A stretch of 64,000 nucleotides of DNA from Paraburkholderia diazotrophica (GCF_900108945.1 NZ_FNYE01000027.1:50115-114114); one strand, 5' to 3'. Numbered from the stretch's first letter, positions 1-9,237 are shown. The notes: generated by a model from the letters alone, not told the origin. Numbers and translations are program-made.

Positions 1-2
1 GC

Positions 3-566
3 ATGCCCGCGCACGAGAACATCCGCGTGCATGTCGAGGAGTGGCTGTCGCACGATCTCGTGCGGCGGCTGCGCGAAGGCGCGGCGTCCGTCGGCGTGTG
101 CTGGGACAACGTGGATCTCGAAGGGCTCGAACATCGGCCGTATCGCGAGGACCGGCTCGCGCTCGCCGTGCATCCGGACCATCCGCTCGCGAAGCGCTCG
201 ACACTGCGCTTCGCGGAGACGCTCGGCTACGAGCACGTGGGCCTGCCGCCATCGACGGCCGTGCACATGATGATGCAGCGCGCCGCCGCGCGAGCGGGCG
301 GCACGGTGTCGTACCGGGCGGTCGTGTCGAACTTCGATGCGGCGTTTCGCGTGGTCGCCGCGAAGCTCGGCATCAGCGTGATTCCGCAAGTAGTGGGCGA
401 TACGTATGCGCGCATTCTCGATGTGCGCGTGATTCCGTTGACGGACGAATGGGCGAAGCGGAAGTTCGTCGTGTGCTTTCGCGATTTCGAATCGCTACAG
501 CCGGCGGCGCAGCGGATGGTCGATCATCTCGTCGAGCGGGCGCGGCATACGCACGACGCCCATTGA
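3..566 (+). CDS. LysR-family regulator, C-terminal part (5' end outside window)
   Basis: 187 residues of a LysR-type effector-binding domain are visible; the winged-helix DNA-binding part lies to the left of the window. Family-typical segments are 'REDRLALAVHPDHPLA', 'VSNFDAAFRVVAAKLGISVIP' and a C-terminal 'FVVCFRDFESLQPAAQRMVDHL'. The methionine at position 3 is almost certainly internal. The gene ends 17 bp before the convergent MFS transporter gene. Its target and effector cannot be judged from this fragment. Confidence 0.85.
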   Translation: MPAHENIRVHVEEWLSHDLVRRLREGAASVGVCWDNVDLEGLEHRPYREDRLALAVHPDHPLAKRSTLRFAETLGYEHVGLPPSTAVHMMMQRAAARAGGTVSYRAVVSNFDAAFRVVAAKLGISVIPQVVGDTYARILDVRVIPLTDEWAKRKFVVCFRDFESLQPAAQRMVDHLVERARHTHDAH

Positions 567-583
567 TGTCGAGCGGCGCACGA

Positions 584-1978
584 TCAGCGCGCCGTGCGCG
601 CCGGCGCGGCGACGGCGGGCTGTGCGGGCGGCACGTCGAGTCGACGGAACACGAGCGCCGCCAGCAGCGTGATCATGCCGACGCACACGAAGCTGAGCAT
701 GAAGCCCATCGACTCCGAGCCCCATTGCGCGGAAAACACGTTGACGAGCCCGCCGCCGATTGACACGCCAAGGCCGATCGCCAGCATCTGCACCATCGAG
801 AAGAGGCTGTTGCCGCTGCCCGCGTCCGCGTGCGACAAACCTTTGAGCGTCACGCTGTTCATCGCGGCGAACTGCATCGAGTTCGCCGCGCCGAACACGG
901 TAAGCAGCACGATTTCCAGCAACGGCGCCGAGTGCTTCGACACGAGCGCGAACGCGACGATCGTCGAGCCGACGATCACCGTATTGACGGCGAGAAACGC
1001 CGGGTAGCCGAAGCGCTTGATCAGCGGCGCGATCCGGCGCTTGGAGACGGTGCCCGCAATCGCGGCGGGCAGCAGCATCAGGCCCGAACGCAACGGCGAG
1101 TAGCCGAGCTGCACCTGCATCAACAGCGGCAGCATGAACGGCACCGCGCTCGATCCGATCCGGCACAGCAGATTGCCGACGAGACCGACGCTGAAGTTCG
1201 GCTCGCTGAACAGCGCGAGCCTGAAGAGCGGCCGCTTGAACGAGCGGGCGTGCGGAATGTATGCGAGCGCCGCAACGACGCCGGCCGCCGCGAGACCTGC
1301 CGACCATTCGATGCGATGGCTGCTCATCGGCGGATCGATTGCGAGCGAAAGCAGGATCATCGCGAGCGAGAGCAGTCCGCAGCCGATGAAATCGAATGGC
1401 GGCGGCTGCGTTGCGTGATCGTGCGGCAGATAGCGTTGCACAGCGAAGAGCCCGATCGCACCGACGGGAACGTTGACGAGAAAAATCCAGTGCCACGAAA
1501 TGGACTGCGTGAGCCAGCCGCCCAGCGTCGGCCCGACGATCGGCCCGACCTGTCCCGCGACGGACACGAAGGCCAGCGCCGACACGTACTGCTCGCCGGG
1601 CACGCGGCGCAATACGGCAAGCCGTCCGATGGGCAGCAGCATCGAGCCGCCGATGCCTTGCAGCACGCGCGCAATGACGAGTTGATCGAGGGTATGCGCG
1701 CCGGCGCAGCACAGCGAGCCGAGCACGAAGACGAGGATCGCGGCGAAATAGACGCGGCGCGTGCCGAAGCGATCCGCGAACCAGCCGGATGCGGGCGTGA
1801 GTAGCGCCATGGTCAGCGTGTACGCGACGACGACGGGCTGCATCGCAAGCGGCGATGCGTGCAGGCTTTGCGCCATGGAAGGCAGCGCGGTGTTGACGAT
1901 CGTCGTGTCCAGCGCCTGCATGAAGAATGCAGCGGCGACGATCCAGAGCAGCGCGGTGTGTGAGGAATCGCGGGTCAT
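584..1978 (-). CDS. MFS multidrug exporter, DHA2 (EmrB/QacA) type
   Basis: 464-residue integral membrane protein of the 14-helix drug:H+ antiporter group. Motifs: 'LDTTIVNTALPSMAQSL' in the first helix (DHA2 motif D1), 'GWFADRFGTRRVY' (MFS motif A) and 'RVLQGIGGSMLLPIGRLAVLRRVP' (motif B region). The start chosen is the methionine just before the first membrane helix (MTRDSSHTALLW); upstream in-frame starts would add about 75 charged, low-complexity residues. A LysR regulator is divergent across 259 bp, the usual arrangement for a regulated efflux pump. The substrate is unknown. Confidence 0.88.
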   Translation of the reverse strand: MTRDSSHTALLWIVAAAFFMQALDTTIVNTALPSMAQSLHASPLAMQPVVVAYTLTMALLTPASGWFADRFGTRRVYFAAILVFVLGSLCCAGAHTLDQLVIARVLQGIGGSMLLPIGRLAVLRRVPGEQYVSALAFVSVAGQVGPIVGPTLGGWLTQSISWHWIFLVNVPVGAIGLFAVQRYLPHDHATQPPPFDFIGCGLLSLAMILLSLAIDPPMSSHRIEWSAGLAAAGVVAALAYIPHARSFKRPLFRLALFSEPNFSVGLVGNLLCRIGSSAVPFMLPLLMQVQLGYSPLRSGLMLLPAAIAGTVSKRRIAPLIKRFGYPAFLAVNTVIVGSTIVAFALVSKHSAPLLEIVLLTVFGAANSMQFAAMNSVTLKGLSHADAGSGNSLFSMVQMLAIGLGVSIGGGLVNVFSAQWGSESMGFMLSFVCVGMITLLAALVFRRLDVPPAQPAVAAPARTAR

Positions 1979-2195
1979 GATGAAGTTCGGAGAGGCGCGA
2001 CCTGCTCGGACACCTGCGTTCAGCACGTACGTGTTTCGGCGTCGCGGCGGTTGCGCCTCGGAAACAGGCGTTTCGGGCGTTGCGGGCGTTTCGCCGAATC
2101 GGGCCCGCTGTGTTTCCTGGTGGCCGATTCTGGTGGCCGATTCGTCCACATCAGCCATCATGGTATCGATTTCAATGGCAATCGGGAAGTCGCCT

Positions 2196-2214
2196 GATGG
2201 CATTGACTGTCATC
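2196..2214. promoter_or_regulatory. Candidate LysR operator between the MFS exporter and its regulator
   Basis: GATGGCA-ttgac-TGTCATC is an inverted repeat (7-bp arms, one mismatch, 5-bp spacer) 23 bp before the LysR start codon and about 218 bp before the divergent exporter. LysR proteins commonly bind imperfect dyads in the shared promoter and repress themselves. This is inferred from symmetry and position only. Confidence 0.35.
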
Positions 2215-2237
2215 GTAAAAGCCGATGACAATGCGCC

Positions 2238-3098
2238 ATGCTCAATCCTCTCTGGCTCAAGACGTTCGCGACCGTCACGAACTGCCGCAGCTTCACGGAA
2301 GCGGGCAAGCGGCTCGGTCTGAATCAGTCGAGCGTAAGCGAACATATCCGGCGCCTCGAAGAAAACGTCGGCAGGCGCCTCTTCATACGCGATACCCATT
2401 CGCTTGCGATGACAGCCGATGGCGAAGCGCTGCTCGTGCATGCGAACGTGATCCTGCAAGCCATCAACCGCGCGGAGTCGCAGTTTCGCAAGCCGCGGCT
2501 GAAGGGGCGCGTGCGTCTCGGCACATCCGACGATATCGCGCTCGGCGCACTGCCCAACGTGCTCGCCGCGTTTCGCCATGCGCATCCCGATGTGGAACTG
2601 GAACTCACGATCGGCATGACGAGCCGCCTGTACGAACTGCTCGATGCGGGGTCGATCGATCTGCTCGTCGGCAAGCGGCGCCTCGGCGAGCGGCGCGGCA
2701 CGCAGTTGCTGCGCTCACGCCTCGAATGGATCGCGCGGCCCGGCACGGTGGTCGATGTCGGGCAGCCGTTGCCGCTGGTGCTGGTCGCGGAGCCGAGCGT
2801 GACGCGCGCCGTCGTGCTGAACGCGCTCGCGGAAAAAGGCATCGGCTGGGAGGTGGTGTGCACGAGCAGCAGCCACGCCGGCTGCATTGCCGCCGCGCGC
2901 GGCGGCCTCGGACTGACGGCGAAGTCTCAGTATGTGTCGGCGCGCGGGCTCGCGGCGCCCATCAACAGCGCGAGTTTGCCCGCGCTGCCCCACGTCGAAT
3001 TCATCGCGCTTGCCGCGAAGCGGCTCAGTCATCCCGCAGGTACGCTGCTCGAACTGTTGCAGGGCAGCGATCTGAGCGGCGGATGGATGAGCGAATGA
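2238..3098 (+). CDS. LysR-family transcriptional regulator
   Basis: 286-residue LTTR of normal length. The N-terminal helix-turn-helix is clear (residues 1-60: 'LKTFATVTNCRSFTEAGKRLGLNQSSVSEHIRRLE'), followed by the linker helix and an effector domain with 'GRVRLGTSDDIALGALPNVLAAF'. It is divergent from the DHA2 exporter at 584-1978 and probably controls it; the effector may be a substrate of the pump. The start ATG at 2238 precedes the expected MLNPLWLKTF beginning. Confidence 0.9.
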   Translation: MLNPLWLKTFATVTNCRSFTEAGKRLGLNQSSVSEHIRRLEENVGRRLFIRDTHSLAMTADGEALLVHANVILQAINRAESQFRKPRLKGRVRLGTSDDIALGALPNVLAAFRHAHPDVELELTIGMTSRLYELLDAGSIDLLVGKRRLGERRGTQLLRSRLEWIARPGTVVDVGQPLPLVLVAEPSVTRAVVLNALAEKGIGWEVVCTSSSHAGCIAAARGGLGLTAKSQYVSARGLAAPINSASLPALPHVEFIALAAKRLSHPAGTLLELLQGSDLSGGWMSE

Positions 3099-3197
3099 AC
3101 GTTCGCGCGGTTGACGTGCTGGACGTGTGCTTGAGGTGTGCCTTATGTGCTTGACGCTGCTTGACGCGCGTATCGCTCGCGTCTTGCTTCGTGTGCG

Positions 3198-3887
3198 CTA
3201 CTTGCGTCTCTTCGCCGCCAATCCGTCGAAGTCGATCGACGTCAGTTCGCCGATCCGTTCGATCGTAATGTCGGGCTCGGGATACTTCGCGATCTCCGCT
3301 TCGTCGAGCGCATAGTGACCTTGCCTCGGAAAGATCGTGGTCAGCCGGTCGCCCCATTGCTCCTTCATCGCCGTGAGGATGCGCAGCTTGTCGTCGACCA
3401 TCACATAGTGGCGTGCGGGAAAGTGCGCGATCACGTCGTCGAGCATCTGTTCCTTGTGGATATAGATCAGCACTCGCCCTTCGACTTCGTCCCACAGCCC
3501 CGCGCGCGACACCTTGCGCGGCTGGAACACGACATCGCCGTCCGAGAGAATCGCCGTCTGGCCGAACTGGCTCGCGTAGCGAAGCGCATCGAGCGCGCCA
3601 GGAAAAATGCGGTTCGCAAACGGATAGTCGATCAGGTAGCAGGACATCAGCAATAGCTGCGTGTCGTCCTGACGCTCATGTCGATAGCGCTGCAATGCGC
3701 CGAGATAGTCCGCGTATCCGAGTTCGCCGCGCAGGTCTTCGAAAATCCGCCAGTAGCGCGAGCTGTTCGCCTCTCCGAACTGGCGCATCATGTGCATCCG
3801 CAGATCCTGCAGGACGTGATCGTTGTCGAGCAGTGTGTTGTCGACATCGAACAGAAAGACAACGTCGTTGCTTGACGGTGTGTTCAT
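3198..3887 (-). CDS. HAD-superfamily hydrolase
   Basis: 229 residues. Motif I of the haloacid dehalogenase family is 'FLFDVDNTLLDND' (nucleophile Asp and second Asp near residues 12-14), motif II 'AILSDGD', and motif III/IV residues in 'YVMVDDKLRIL'. The inserted helical cap lies between motifs I and II. The start at 3887 is supported by a GAGGT Shine-Dalgarno element about 8 bp upstream. Family members are phosphatases or dehalogenases; the substrate is not predictable. It stands alone between a LysR gene and a gene-poor stretch. Confidence 0.82.
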   Translation of the reverse strand: MNTPSSNDVVFLFDVDNTLLDNDHVLQDLRMHMMRQFGEANSSRYWRIFEDLRGELGYADYLGALQRYRHERQDDTQLLLMSCYLIDYPFANRIFPGALDALRYASQFGQTAILSDGDVVFQPRKVSRAGLWDEVEGRVLIYIHKEQMLDDVIAHFPARHYVMVDDKLRILTAMKEQWGDRLTTIFPRQGHYALDEAEIAKYPEPDITIERIGELTSIDFDGLAAKRRK

Positions 3888-4405
3888 GCACGTTACCTCG
3901 CATCGGTCGTCTGTATCGATTGAGCAGGCCGGGTGGCGCTGCTTGCGTCTTGGGCGTGCTTGCGCGCTTGCGTTCTTGCGCTGGCGCGCGAAAGCTCGAT
4001 GCGAGCACAGCGCGCGAGTGCCGCCTGCCGCGCGTCGTGTTGCGCTGAGAGTTTCGAACAAGCGACGAAGTTCGCTGTCCCGGCTAACACGCGATCAGCC
4101 GAAAGACTAGCACTGTCGTCGAATAGGCGTCGGTGAGGGGCACTGGAAAGATTGGCGCGATTTGCTTTCATGCGCTGACGGGCACGGGCGGATTAGCTCT
4201 GGTGCGGCGCGTGTATCCGTTGTATTGACCGCACGGCGTGTAGACGGGGTGTAGCTGCGTAGCAGTTGGCCGGGGGGCTGCGGGCCGGACCGTTAGTTGC
4301 GCTTGTGCAAGCACCCAGGGAGTGGACTGCGAACGCGAATCGCCAAGTGGCATGACTTGACCTGATGCCACCTCATAACGTATCGTTTTGCGACGTTACT
4401 TACTT
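3888..4405. other. Gene-free interval, 518 bp
   Basis: No convincing gene is seen on either strand; the short open frames here lack recognisable domains and typical codon use. The left part (about 3945-4000) is a run of degenerate 'cttgcg' units. The interval must hold the promoters for the HAD gene (leftward) and the DinB gene (rightward), but no clear -35/-10 pair was found. Confidence 0.5.
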
Positions 4406-5236
4406 ATGGCAGATCGGCTCCTCATGCATTCCCGCTTCGACCGCTTCAGAACGACTCCGCTCGGACAGCAGCTTGAAAGACTGCTCGTCGGGCGGGATCG
4501 CTACATCGAATTCGCCGCCCTGTCGCGCGCGGGCGTTGCGGCTATCGCCGCCGTCACGGACGAAATCGCGGAGAAATTCCCCGAGATCGAGCAGGACACG
4601 ACGGCGCGTCAGTTCTGCGGCGCGATGATCGCGGAAGTCATGCGACAGCACGGCCACGAAGTCACGCAGGCGCGCGGACGTGTCGCCGGTGCGCTGTTCA
4701 GCTATGGCGCGGTGTTCAGCCCGCAGCCGATCCTGCTGCCATTCTCAGGCGTCATCGAAGCGCTCTCGCAGATGCCTGCCGCCTTCTCTGCTTTCGCCTC
4801 GCACATACCGAATGCTCGGTGGTCACAGCGGCCAAAGGGTACGGGCTTTGCGCCTGTCGAGCACGCCTGTCACTTGCGCGACCTCGACGCGATCTTTGCA
4901 GACCGGATCGCAGCCGTGCGGAACCGGCATTTGCCCGTCATCGATTCCGTCGACGGAACGGTACTCGCGGAAGAACGCGACTATCTGCATCAGGACATGA
5001 CGGCAGCCGTCAATGCATTCGCGCAATCGCGCAAGCATCTGTGCACGATGCTGAAGAAGCTGAAGCCCGAGCAACTCGCGCGTTGCGGCCTGCGCGACGG
5101 CACGCGGCGCATGACACTGGAAGAGCTTGTGCGCGAACTTCTCGATCACGACCGCACGCACCGTCTGGAAATGGACGAACTCGAGGCGGAACTGAAGCAG
5201 ACGCAGGATCGACGCAAAGGCCAGAAAAGAGCATGA
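4406..5236 (+). CDS. DinB-like four-helix protein with an extra N-terminal region
   Basis: 276 residues. The C-terminal two thirds match the DinB/DUF664-like fold in pattern: 'GFAPVEHACHLRDLD' supplies the first metal-binding His region, and 'LEELVRELLDHDRTHRLEMDEL' the closing helix with His residues. Such proteins bind metal and often act as thiol transferases or stress proteins. The first ~110 residues ('GVAAIAAVTDEIAEKFP') were not recognised. ATG at 4406 was preferred over an in-frame TTG at 4388, although neither has a good Shine-Dalgarno site. Its stop overlaps the start of the next gene by 4 bp (ATGA), so the two are probably co-translated. Confidence 0.65.
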   Translation: MADRLLMHSRFDRFRTTPLGQQLERLLVGRDRYIEFAALSRAGVAAIAAVTDEIAEKFPEIEQDTTARQFCGAMIAEVMRQHGHEVTQARGRVAGALFSYGAVFSPQPILLPFSGVIEALSQMPAAFSAFASHIPNARWSQRPKGTGFAPVEHACHLRDLDAIFADRIAAVRNRHLPVIDSVDGTVLAEERDYLHQDMTAAVNAFAQSRKHLCTMLKKLKPEQLARCGLRDGTRRMTLEELVRELLDHDRTHRLEMDELEAELKQTQDRRKGQKRA

Positions 5237-5988
5237 GCACTCGCCCTCCCGTCGTTTTCATTCACGGCTTTTTCGGTCCGCTAAACGCGACGGAGTTCGC
5301 TGAGGATGACGCCGTTAAGCGTTCGTCACGCCGCGTGCTCGCACCCGACCTGCTGGGTTATGGCGAATACCAGCATGTCCCGTTCGATGCGATTACCCTC
5401 CGCGCGCAGGCCGAGCACATCAGCCGTTCAATAGAGCAGCAGTTTGGCGACGAAACAGTCGACGTCGTTGGGCATTCCGTCGGCGGCGCAATCTCGATGC
5501 TGCTTGCCCACGCGCATCCTGAGCGTGTGCGAAGGATCGTCAATATCGAAGGCAATTTCACGCTGGATGATGCGTTCTGGTCGGCGTCGGTCGGCCGCAT
5601 GAGCGACGCCGATGCAACCGCTCTGCTCGAACGCTTGCGCGCCGATCCGCTCGAATGGCTGCGCGGCGCGGGAGTCGATGCGACACCCGACATGCGCGAT
5701 GCAGCCGCGCACAGCCTCGCGCGTCAACCCGCGTCGACGCTGAGAGCGATGGGGCAATCCGTCGTCGCGACGACGGGCGACAAGCTATATCTTTCGATCG
5801 TGCGCAAGGTCTTCGGGACGCATCCCGTTCACCTGATCGCCGGCGAGCATTCACGCGACGGCTGGCATGCGCCGGACTGGGCGTCGATCGAATGCGCGAG
5901 CTTCCAAACCATCGAAGGGGCTGGACACATGATGATGCTGGAGCGACCGCACGCGTTTGCAGCCGCGCTCCGGTACTGTCTCGACTGA
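5233..5988 (+). CDS. Alpha/beta-hydrolase
   Basis: 251 residues. The oxyanion-hole segment is 'VVFIHGFFGP' near the N-terminus, the nucleophile elbow is 'DVVGHSVGGAIS' (Ser in GHSVG), and the catalytic His is likely in 'IEGAGHMMMLERP' near the C-terminus, as in esterases, lipases and C-C hydrolases. The start was chosen because its ATG overlaps the stop of the DinB-like gene (ATGA) and immediately begins the first beta strand. The substrate is unknown; the coupling suggests a joint function with the upstream gene. Confidence 0.82.
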   Translation: MSTRPPVVFIHGFFGPLNATEFAEDDAVKRSSRRVLAPDLLGYGEYQHVPFDAITLRAQAEHISRSIEQQFGDETVDVVGHSVGGAISMLLAHAHPERVRRIVNIEGNFTLDDAFWSASVGRMSDADATALLERLRADPLEWLRGAGVDATPDMRDAAAHSLARQPASTLRAMGQSVVATTGDKLYLSIVRKVFGTHPVHLIAGEHSRDGWHAPDWASIECASFQTIEGAGHMMMLERPHAFAAALRYCLD

Positions 5989-6159
5989 TACGCGCCGCCC
6001 CAACGCGCCAATCTCATCAATGACACGAGCCATATCTGCATGCGGCGCACCGCGCGCACAGGATGCGCACGCCGATTCACGGGCCATGGCGCTGCGCATC
6101 CAGCGTGCTATCGTCGTACAAAGGAACATCGACTCGCCCGCTTGCCGCCCAACCCCTCG

Positions 6160-6624
6160 ATGACAGCCGTCCAGCCCGCCCGCTTCCCCGATGACCTCGA
6201 CGCCGTGCGCGCGATCTTCCGCGAGTACGCGGACAGCCTCGGCGTCGATCTGTCGTTTCAGTCATTCGATGCCGAACTGGCCTCGCTGCCCGGGAAATAT
6301 GCGCCTCCGGCCGGCGCGATTCTGCTTGCATGGCGCGATGGCCGCGTGATCGGCTGCGTCGCGCTGCGGCCGTTCGAGTACGACATCTGCGAGATGAAGC
6401 GCCTCTATGTGCGTGAGGAAGGCCGCGGCCAGCAGCTAGGCAGGCGTCTTGCGTAAGCCGTCGTGCACGCGGCCAGAGAAGCGGGCTACAGGAAGATGCG
6501 GCTCGATACGCTGCCGACCATGCAGGCGGCTCAGCGGCTTTACGCGTCGCTCGGGTTCAGGCCTATCTCCGCGTATGTGTTCAATCCCGTCGAGGGCACA
6601 CGTTTTCTCGAACTCGATTTGTGA
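6160..6624 (+). pseudogene. GNAT N-acetyltransferase broken by one in-frame stop
   Basis: The frame starting at ATG 6160 encodes a GNAT domain up to 'YVREEGRGQQLGRRLA', stops at TAA 6454-6456, and continues in the same frame with 'VVHAAREAGYRKMRLDTL' and 'AAQRLYASLGFRPI' to TGA at 6624. Both halves are normal GNAT sequence: the acetyl-CoA loop lies just before the stop, and the C-terminal beta strands after it. Relatives usually have Glu at this position, so a GAA-to-TAA change explains the break. The first product alone would lack the second half of the fold and is unlikely to work. Confidence 0.8.
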
Positions 6625-6732
6625 AGCGGTCCATTGCGCTTCATGCATCAGCGGCAGTATCTGTGGCACGCAAAGCAGCGGCGGCGCGCGCAACACACGC
6701 CGCGCACGCCGCCGCCATCGCTCAGCCCACGA

Positions 6733-7893
6733 TCAGACTCCGCCTCCCACGGTCCTGATGCTCTTCCACTGCCCCTGCTCGACCTGGAACAGCGTATAAG
6801 GCGGCTTGATCAGATCGCCGTAAGGATCGAACGTGATCTTGCCCGTCACGCCCGTCAGCGAAACCTTGGCGAGGCTGTCGACGATCTTCTGCCTGTCGAG
6901 TGAATTCGCGTCGTGGATCGCCTTCAGCATCGCGAGCGCGGCGTCGTACGCAAACGGCGCGTACAGTTCCACGTCCTGGTTGAAGCGCGCCTTGTAGCGC
7001 TTGCCGAAGTCCTGCGCGGCGGGCAGCTTGTCGAGCGCGGGACCGGGTTCGAGGTCCTGCGTGCGTTCGCCGGAAGCGCCGGCGATCTGCAGGAACGCGT
7101 TGCTCTTCAGCGCGCCCGCGCCGAACAGTTGCGCCGTCATGCCGAGCGAGCGCATCTGCTTGACCAGCATCGCGCCCTGTTCGTCCAGTCCGCCGAAAAA
7201 GATCAGATCGACATTCTTGCTCTTCAGCGAAGTCAAAATTGCGCGGAAGTCGACAGCCTTGTCGTTCGTGAATTCGCGATCGACGATATTGCCGTTCGCT
7301 TCCTTCGCGCCTTTTTCGAATGCATCGGCAAGACCCTGGCCGAACGCCGTGCGGTCGTCGATGATGCCGATCCGCTTCGCCTTCATCTGCTCGACGACGA
7401 AGTGCCCCGCCACCACGCCGCCCACGCCGTCATGTCCCATCGTGCGGAACACGTTCTTGAAGCCCTGCTTCGTCAGTTGCGGATTGGTCGAGCCCGGCGT
7501 GATCATCGCGACGTTGGCGTTGTGATACACCGCGGATGCGGGAATGCTGCAGCCCGAATTGTAATGGCCGATCACGCCAACCACGCCATCGTCGACGAGC
7601 TTTTGCGCGACCTGGATCGCGACGCGCGGATCGGCCTGATCGTCCTGCACGTCGAGCACGAACTTGACGGGCTTGCCGGCGACGGTCGGATGTTTCGCGT
7701 TCTCTTCGTCGATGGCGAGTTGCGCGCCATATTGCAGGTCCTTGCCGACCCGCGCGACAGGCCCCGTCAGCGGGCCGACAAAGCCGATCTTGACCACTTC
7801 CGGATCGGCGGCCGATGCAACTGAAGCGGCGAACGACGCATGCGCTGCAAGAGCGCACACCGCCAGCCTGATGATCCATGTACGTCGATTCAT
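6733..7893 (-). CDS. Branched-chain amino-acid-type ABC transporter substrate-binding protein (LivK-like)
   Basis: 386 residues with a signal peptide ending near 'SVASAADPEV', followed by the type I periplasmic binding fold: 'VKIGFVGPLTGPVARVGKDL', 'GVIGHYNSGCSIPAS', 'MITPGSTNPQLT'. ATG 7893 has an AGGAG Shine-Dalgarno site. It is the last gene of the leftward run permease-dadA-SBP, 111 bp after the dadA-like gene. No LivH/M/G/F membrane or ATPase genes are nearby, so it must share a transporter encoded elsewhere or act otherwise. Confidence 0.88.
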   Translation of the reverse strand: MNRRTWIIRLAVCALAAHASFAASVASAADPEVVKIGFVGPLTGPVARVGKDLQYGAQLAIDEENAKHPTVAGKPVKFVLDVQDDQADPRVAIQVAQKLVDDGVVGVIGHYNSGCSIPASAVYHNANVAMITPGSTNPQLTKQGFKNVFRTMGHDGVGGVVAGHFVVEQMKAKRIGIIDDRTAFGQGLADAFEKGAKEANGNIVDREFTNDKAVDFRAILTSLKSKNVDLIFFGGLDEQGAMLVKQMRSLGMTAQLFGAGALKSNAFLQIAGASGERTQDLEPGPALDKLPAAQDFGKRYKARFNQDVELYAPFAYDAALAMLKAIHDANSLDRQKIVDSLAKVSLTGVTGKITFDPYGDLIKPPYTLFQVEQGQWKSIRTVGGGV

Positions 7894-7969
7894 GATGCGC
7901 TCCTGTCGATAGAAAATGCCGCGCGTTTTGCCTGTCGACTGACCCGATGCGCGACGCGTCGAAGTCGTC

Positions 7970-8002
7970 CGGGTGTGTCCAGTGTGTGTCCGGTGTGTGT
8001 CC
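7970..8002. repeat. Three tandem 11-bp units between dadA-like gene and binding-protein gene
   Basis: Three consecutive 11-mers, CGGGTGTGTCC, AGTGTGTGTCC and GGTGTGTGTCC, fill the spacer immediately after the dadA-like stop codon, about 80-110 bp before the binding-protein start. The unit contains the TGTGTG core also present in the heptamers at 10724-10799. It could be a regulator site, an mRNA processing element, or simple slippage. Confidence 0.7.
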
Positions 8003-8004
8003 AT

Positions 8005-9237
8005 TCAGAACCGGGTTGCCGCGTAGCGGGCCAGGTCGAGCGGCGGCGCGCGCCGCGCGACGAGATCCGCGACGATACGCCCGCTCACGCCCGCCAATGT
8101 CAGCCCGAGATGCTGATGACCGAATGCGTAGATCACGCGCTCGCTTGCGCTTGCGCAGCCGAGCACGGGCACGCCGTCGGGCAGCGTGGGCCTGAAGCCG
8201 AGCCACGCGCTGTCGGGCTGCTGCAATGCGGGCAACGCGCGCTTCGATGAAAACGTCAGCAGATCGAGCAGCGAACGGTTGCGCACATCGCTGAAGCCGC
8301 CCAGCTCGACCGTGCCGGCGACGCGAATGCCCTCGTCCATCGGCGTCATGTAGAAGCCTCGCTCGGCCCAGCCGACCGGCCGCGAAATCAGTTGCGACGC
8401 GCCGCGATAGCGCACGTGATAGCCGCGCTCGGTATCGAGAGGCACGCGGTCGCCGCATTGCGCCGCGAACTTCGCCGAGCGCGCGCCCGTCGCGACGACG
8501 ACATGATCGAAGCGGCGCGGCGTGCCGTCGTCCGTCGTCAGCGTGACGCCGTCCGATGCGGGCGCCAGCGCGCTCACGCTCTTGCGTTCCAGTTCGAGGC
8601 CGCGCGCGGCGAGTACATCGTAGAGCGACAGCAGAAAGCGCTGCGGATCGGATAAATGCCAGCTGTCGCGAAACAGCACGCCGCGTTCGAAGATCGGCGC
8701 GAGCGAAGGCTCCAGCTCGCGCACCTCTTCGCCCGACAACACGTCGAACGAAACGCCTAGCCGCTCGCGCAGATTCAGCGAAGCGCGCGACGCATCGAAC
8801 GACGCGCCGCTCGAATACAGATACAGGCATTCGCGCGGCCGCACGAACTTCGCCAGCTCGCACTCTTCGAGCAACGGCGCGTAGCCCGCCTGCGCCTGCG
8901 CAAGCAGCGCAGCGAGCGCGCTCGCGCTTGCTTCATAGCGGCGCTGCGTCGAGTTGATCATGAAGCGCACGAGCCACGGCAGCACGTGCGGCAGATAACT
9001 CCAGCGCAAGCGGAACGGGCTCTCGCTCGACAGCAGGAAGCGCGGCAGATCGCGGAACACCGACGGGTTGTTCACGGGTATGCAGCCATACGGCGCGAAC
9101 GTGCCCGCGTTGCCGTACGACGCGCCCTGCGCGACGCCGGACGGATCGAACAGCGTCACGCGGTGCCCGTCGCGCATCAGCCAGCCGGCGCTCGCAAGCC
9201 CGATGAAACCCGCGCCGACAATGCCCACTTCCGCCAT
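8005..9237 (-). CDS. D-amino-acid dehydrogenase-like FAD oxidoreductase (DadA family)
   Basis: 410 residues. FAD-binding GxGxxG is at residues 6-13 ('GIVGAGFIG'), followed by 'GASYGNAGTFAPYG', typical of the DAO/DadA family. The C-terminal FAD motif is 'IYAFGHQHLGLTLAGVSGRIVADLV'. Such enzymes oxidise D-amino acids or N-substituted amino acids at the membrane and pass electrons to quinone. The ATG at 9237 overlaps the TGA of the upstream permease gene (TGATG), indicating translational coupling. Context suggests uptake and oxidation of one amino acid, for example a D-amino acid or proline analogue. Confidence 0.85.
   Translation of the reverse strand: MAEVGIVGAGFIGLASAGWLMRDGHRVTLFDPSGVAQGASYGNAGTFAPYGCIPVNNPSVFRDLPRFLLSSESPFRLRWSYLPHVLPWLVRFMINSTQRRYEASASALAALLAQAQAGYAPLLEECELAKFVRPRECLYLYSSGASFDASRASLNLRERLGVSFDVLSGEEVRELEPSLAPIFERGVLFRDSWHLSDPQRFLLSLYDVLAARGLELERKSVSALAPASDGVTLTTDDGTPRRFDHVVVATGARSAKFAAQCGDRVPLDTERGYHVRYRGASQLISRPVGWAERGFYMTPMDEGIRVAGTVELGGFSDVRNRSLLDLLTFSSKRALPALQQPDSAWLGFRPTLPDGVPVLGCASASERVIYAFGHQHLGLTLAGVSGRIVADLVARRAPPLDLARYAATRF

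Noticed and set aside
3099..3197. Tandem TGCTTGA-like units after the LysR gene
   Set aside because: Three imperfect copies in a short intergenic run. Too degenerate to call a functional repeat.
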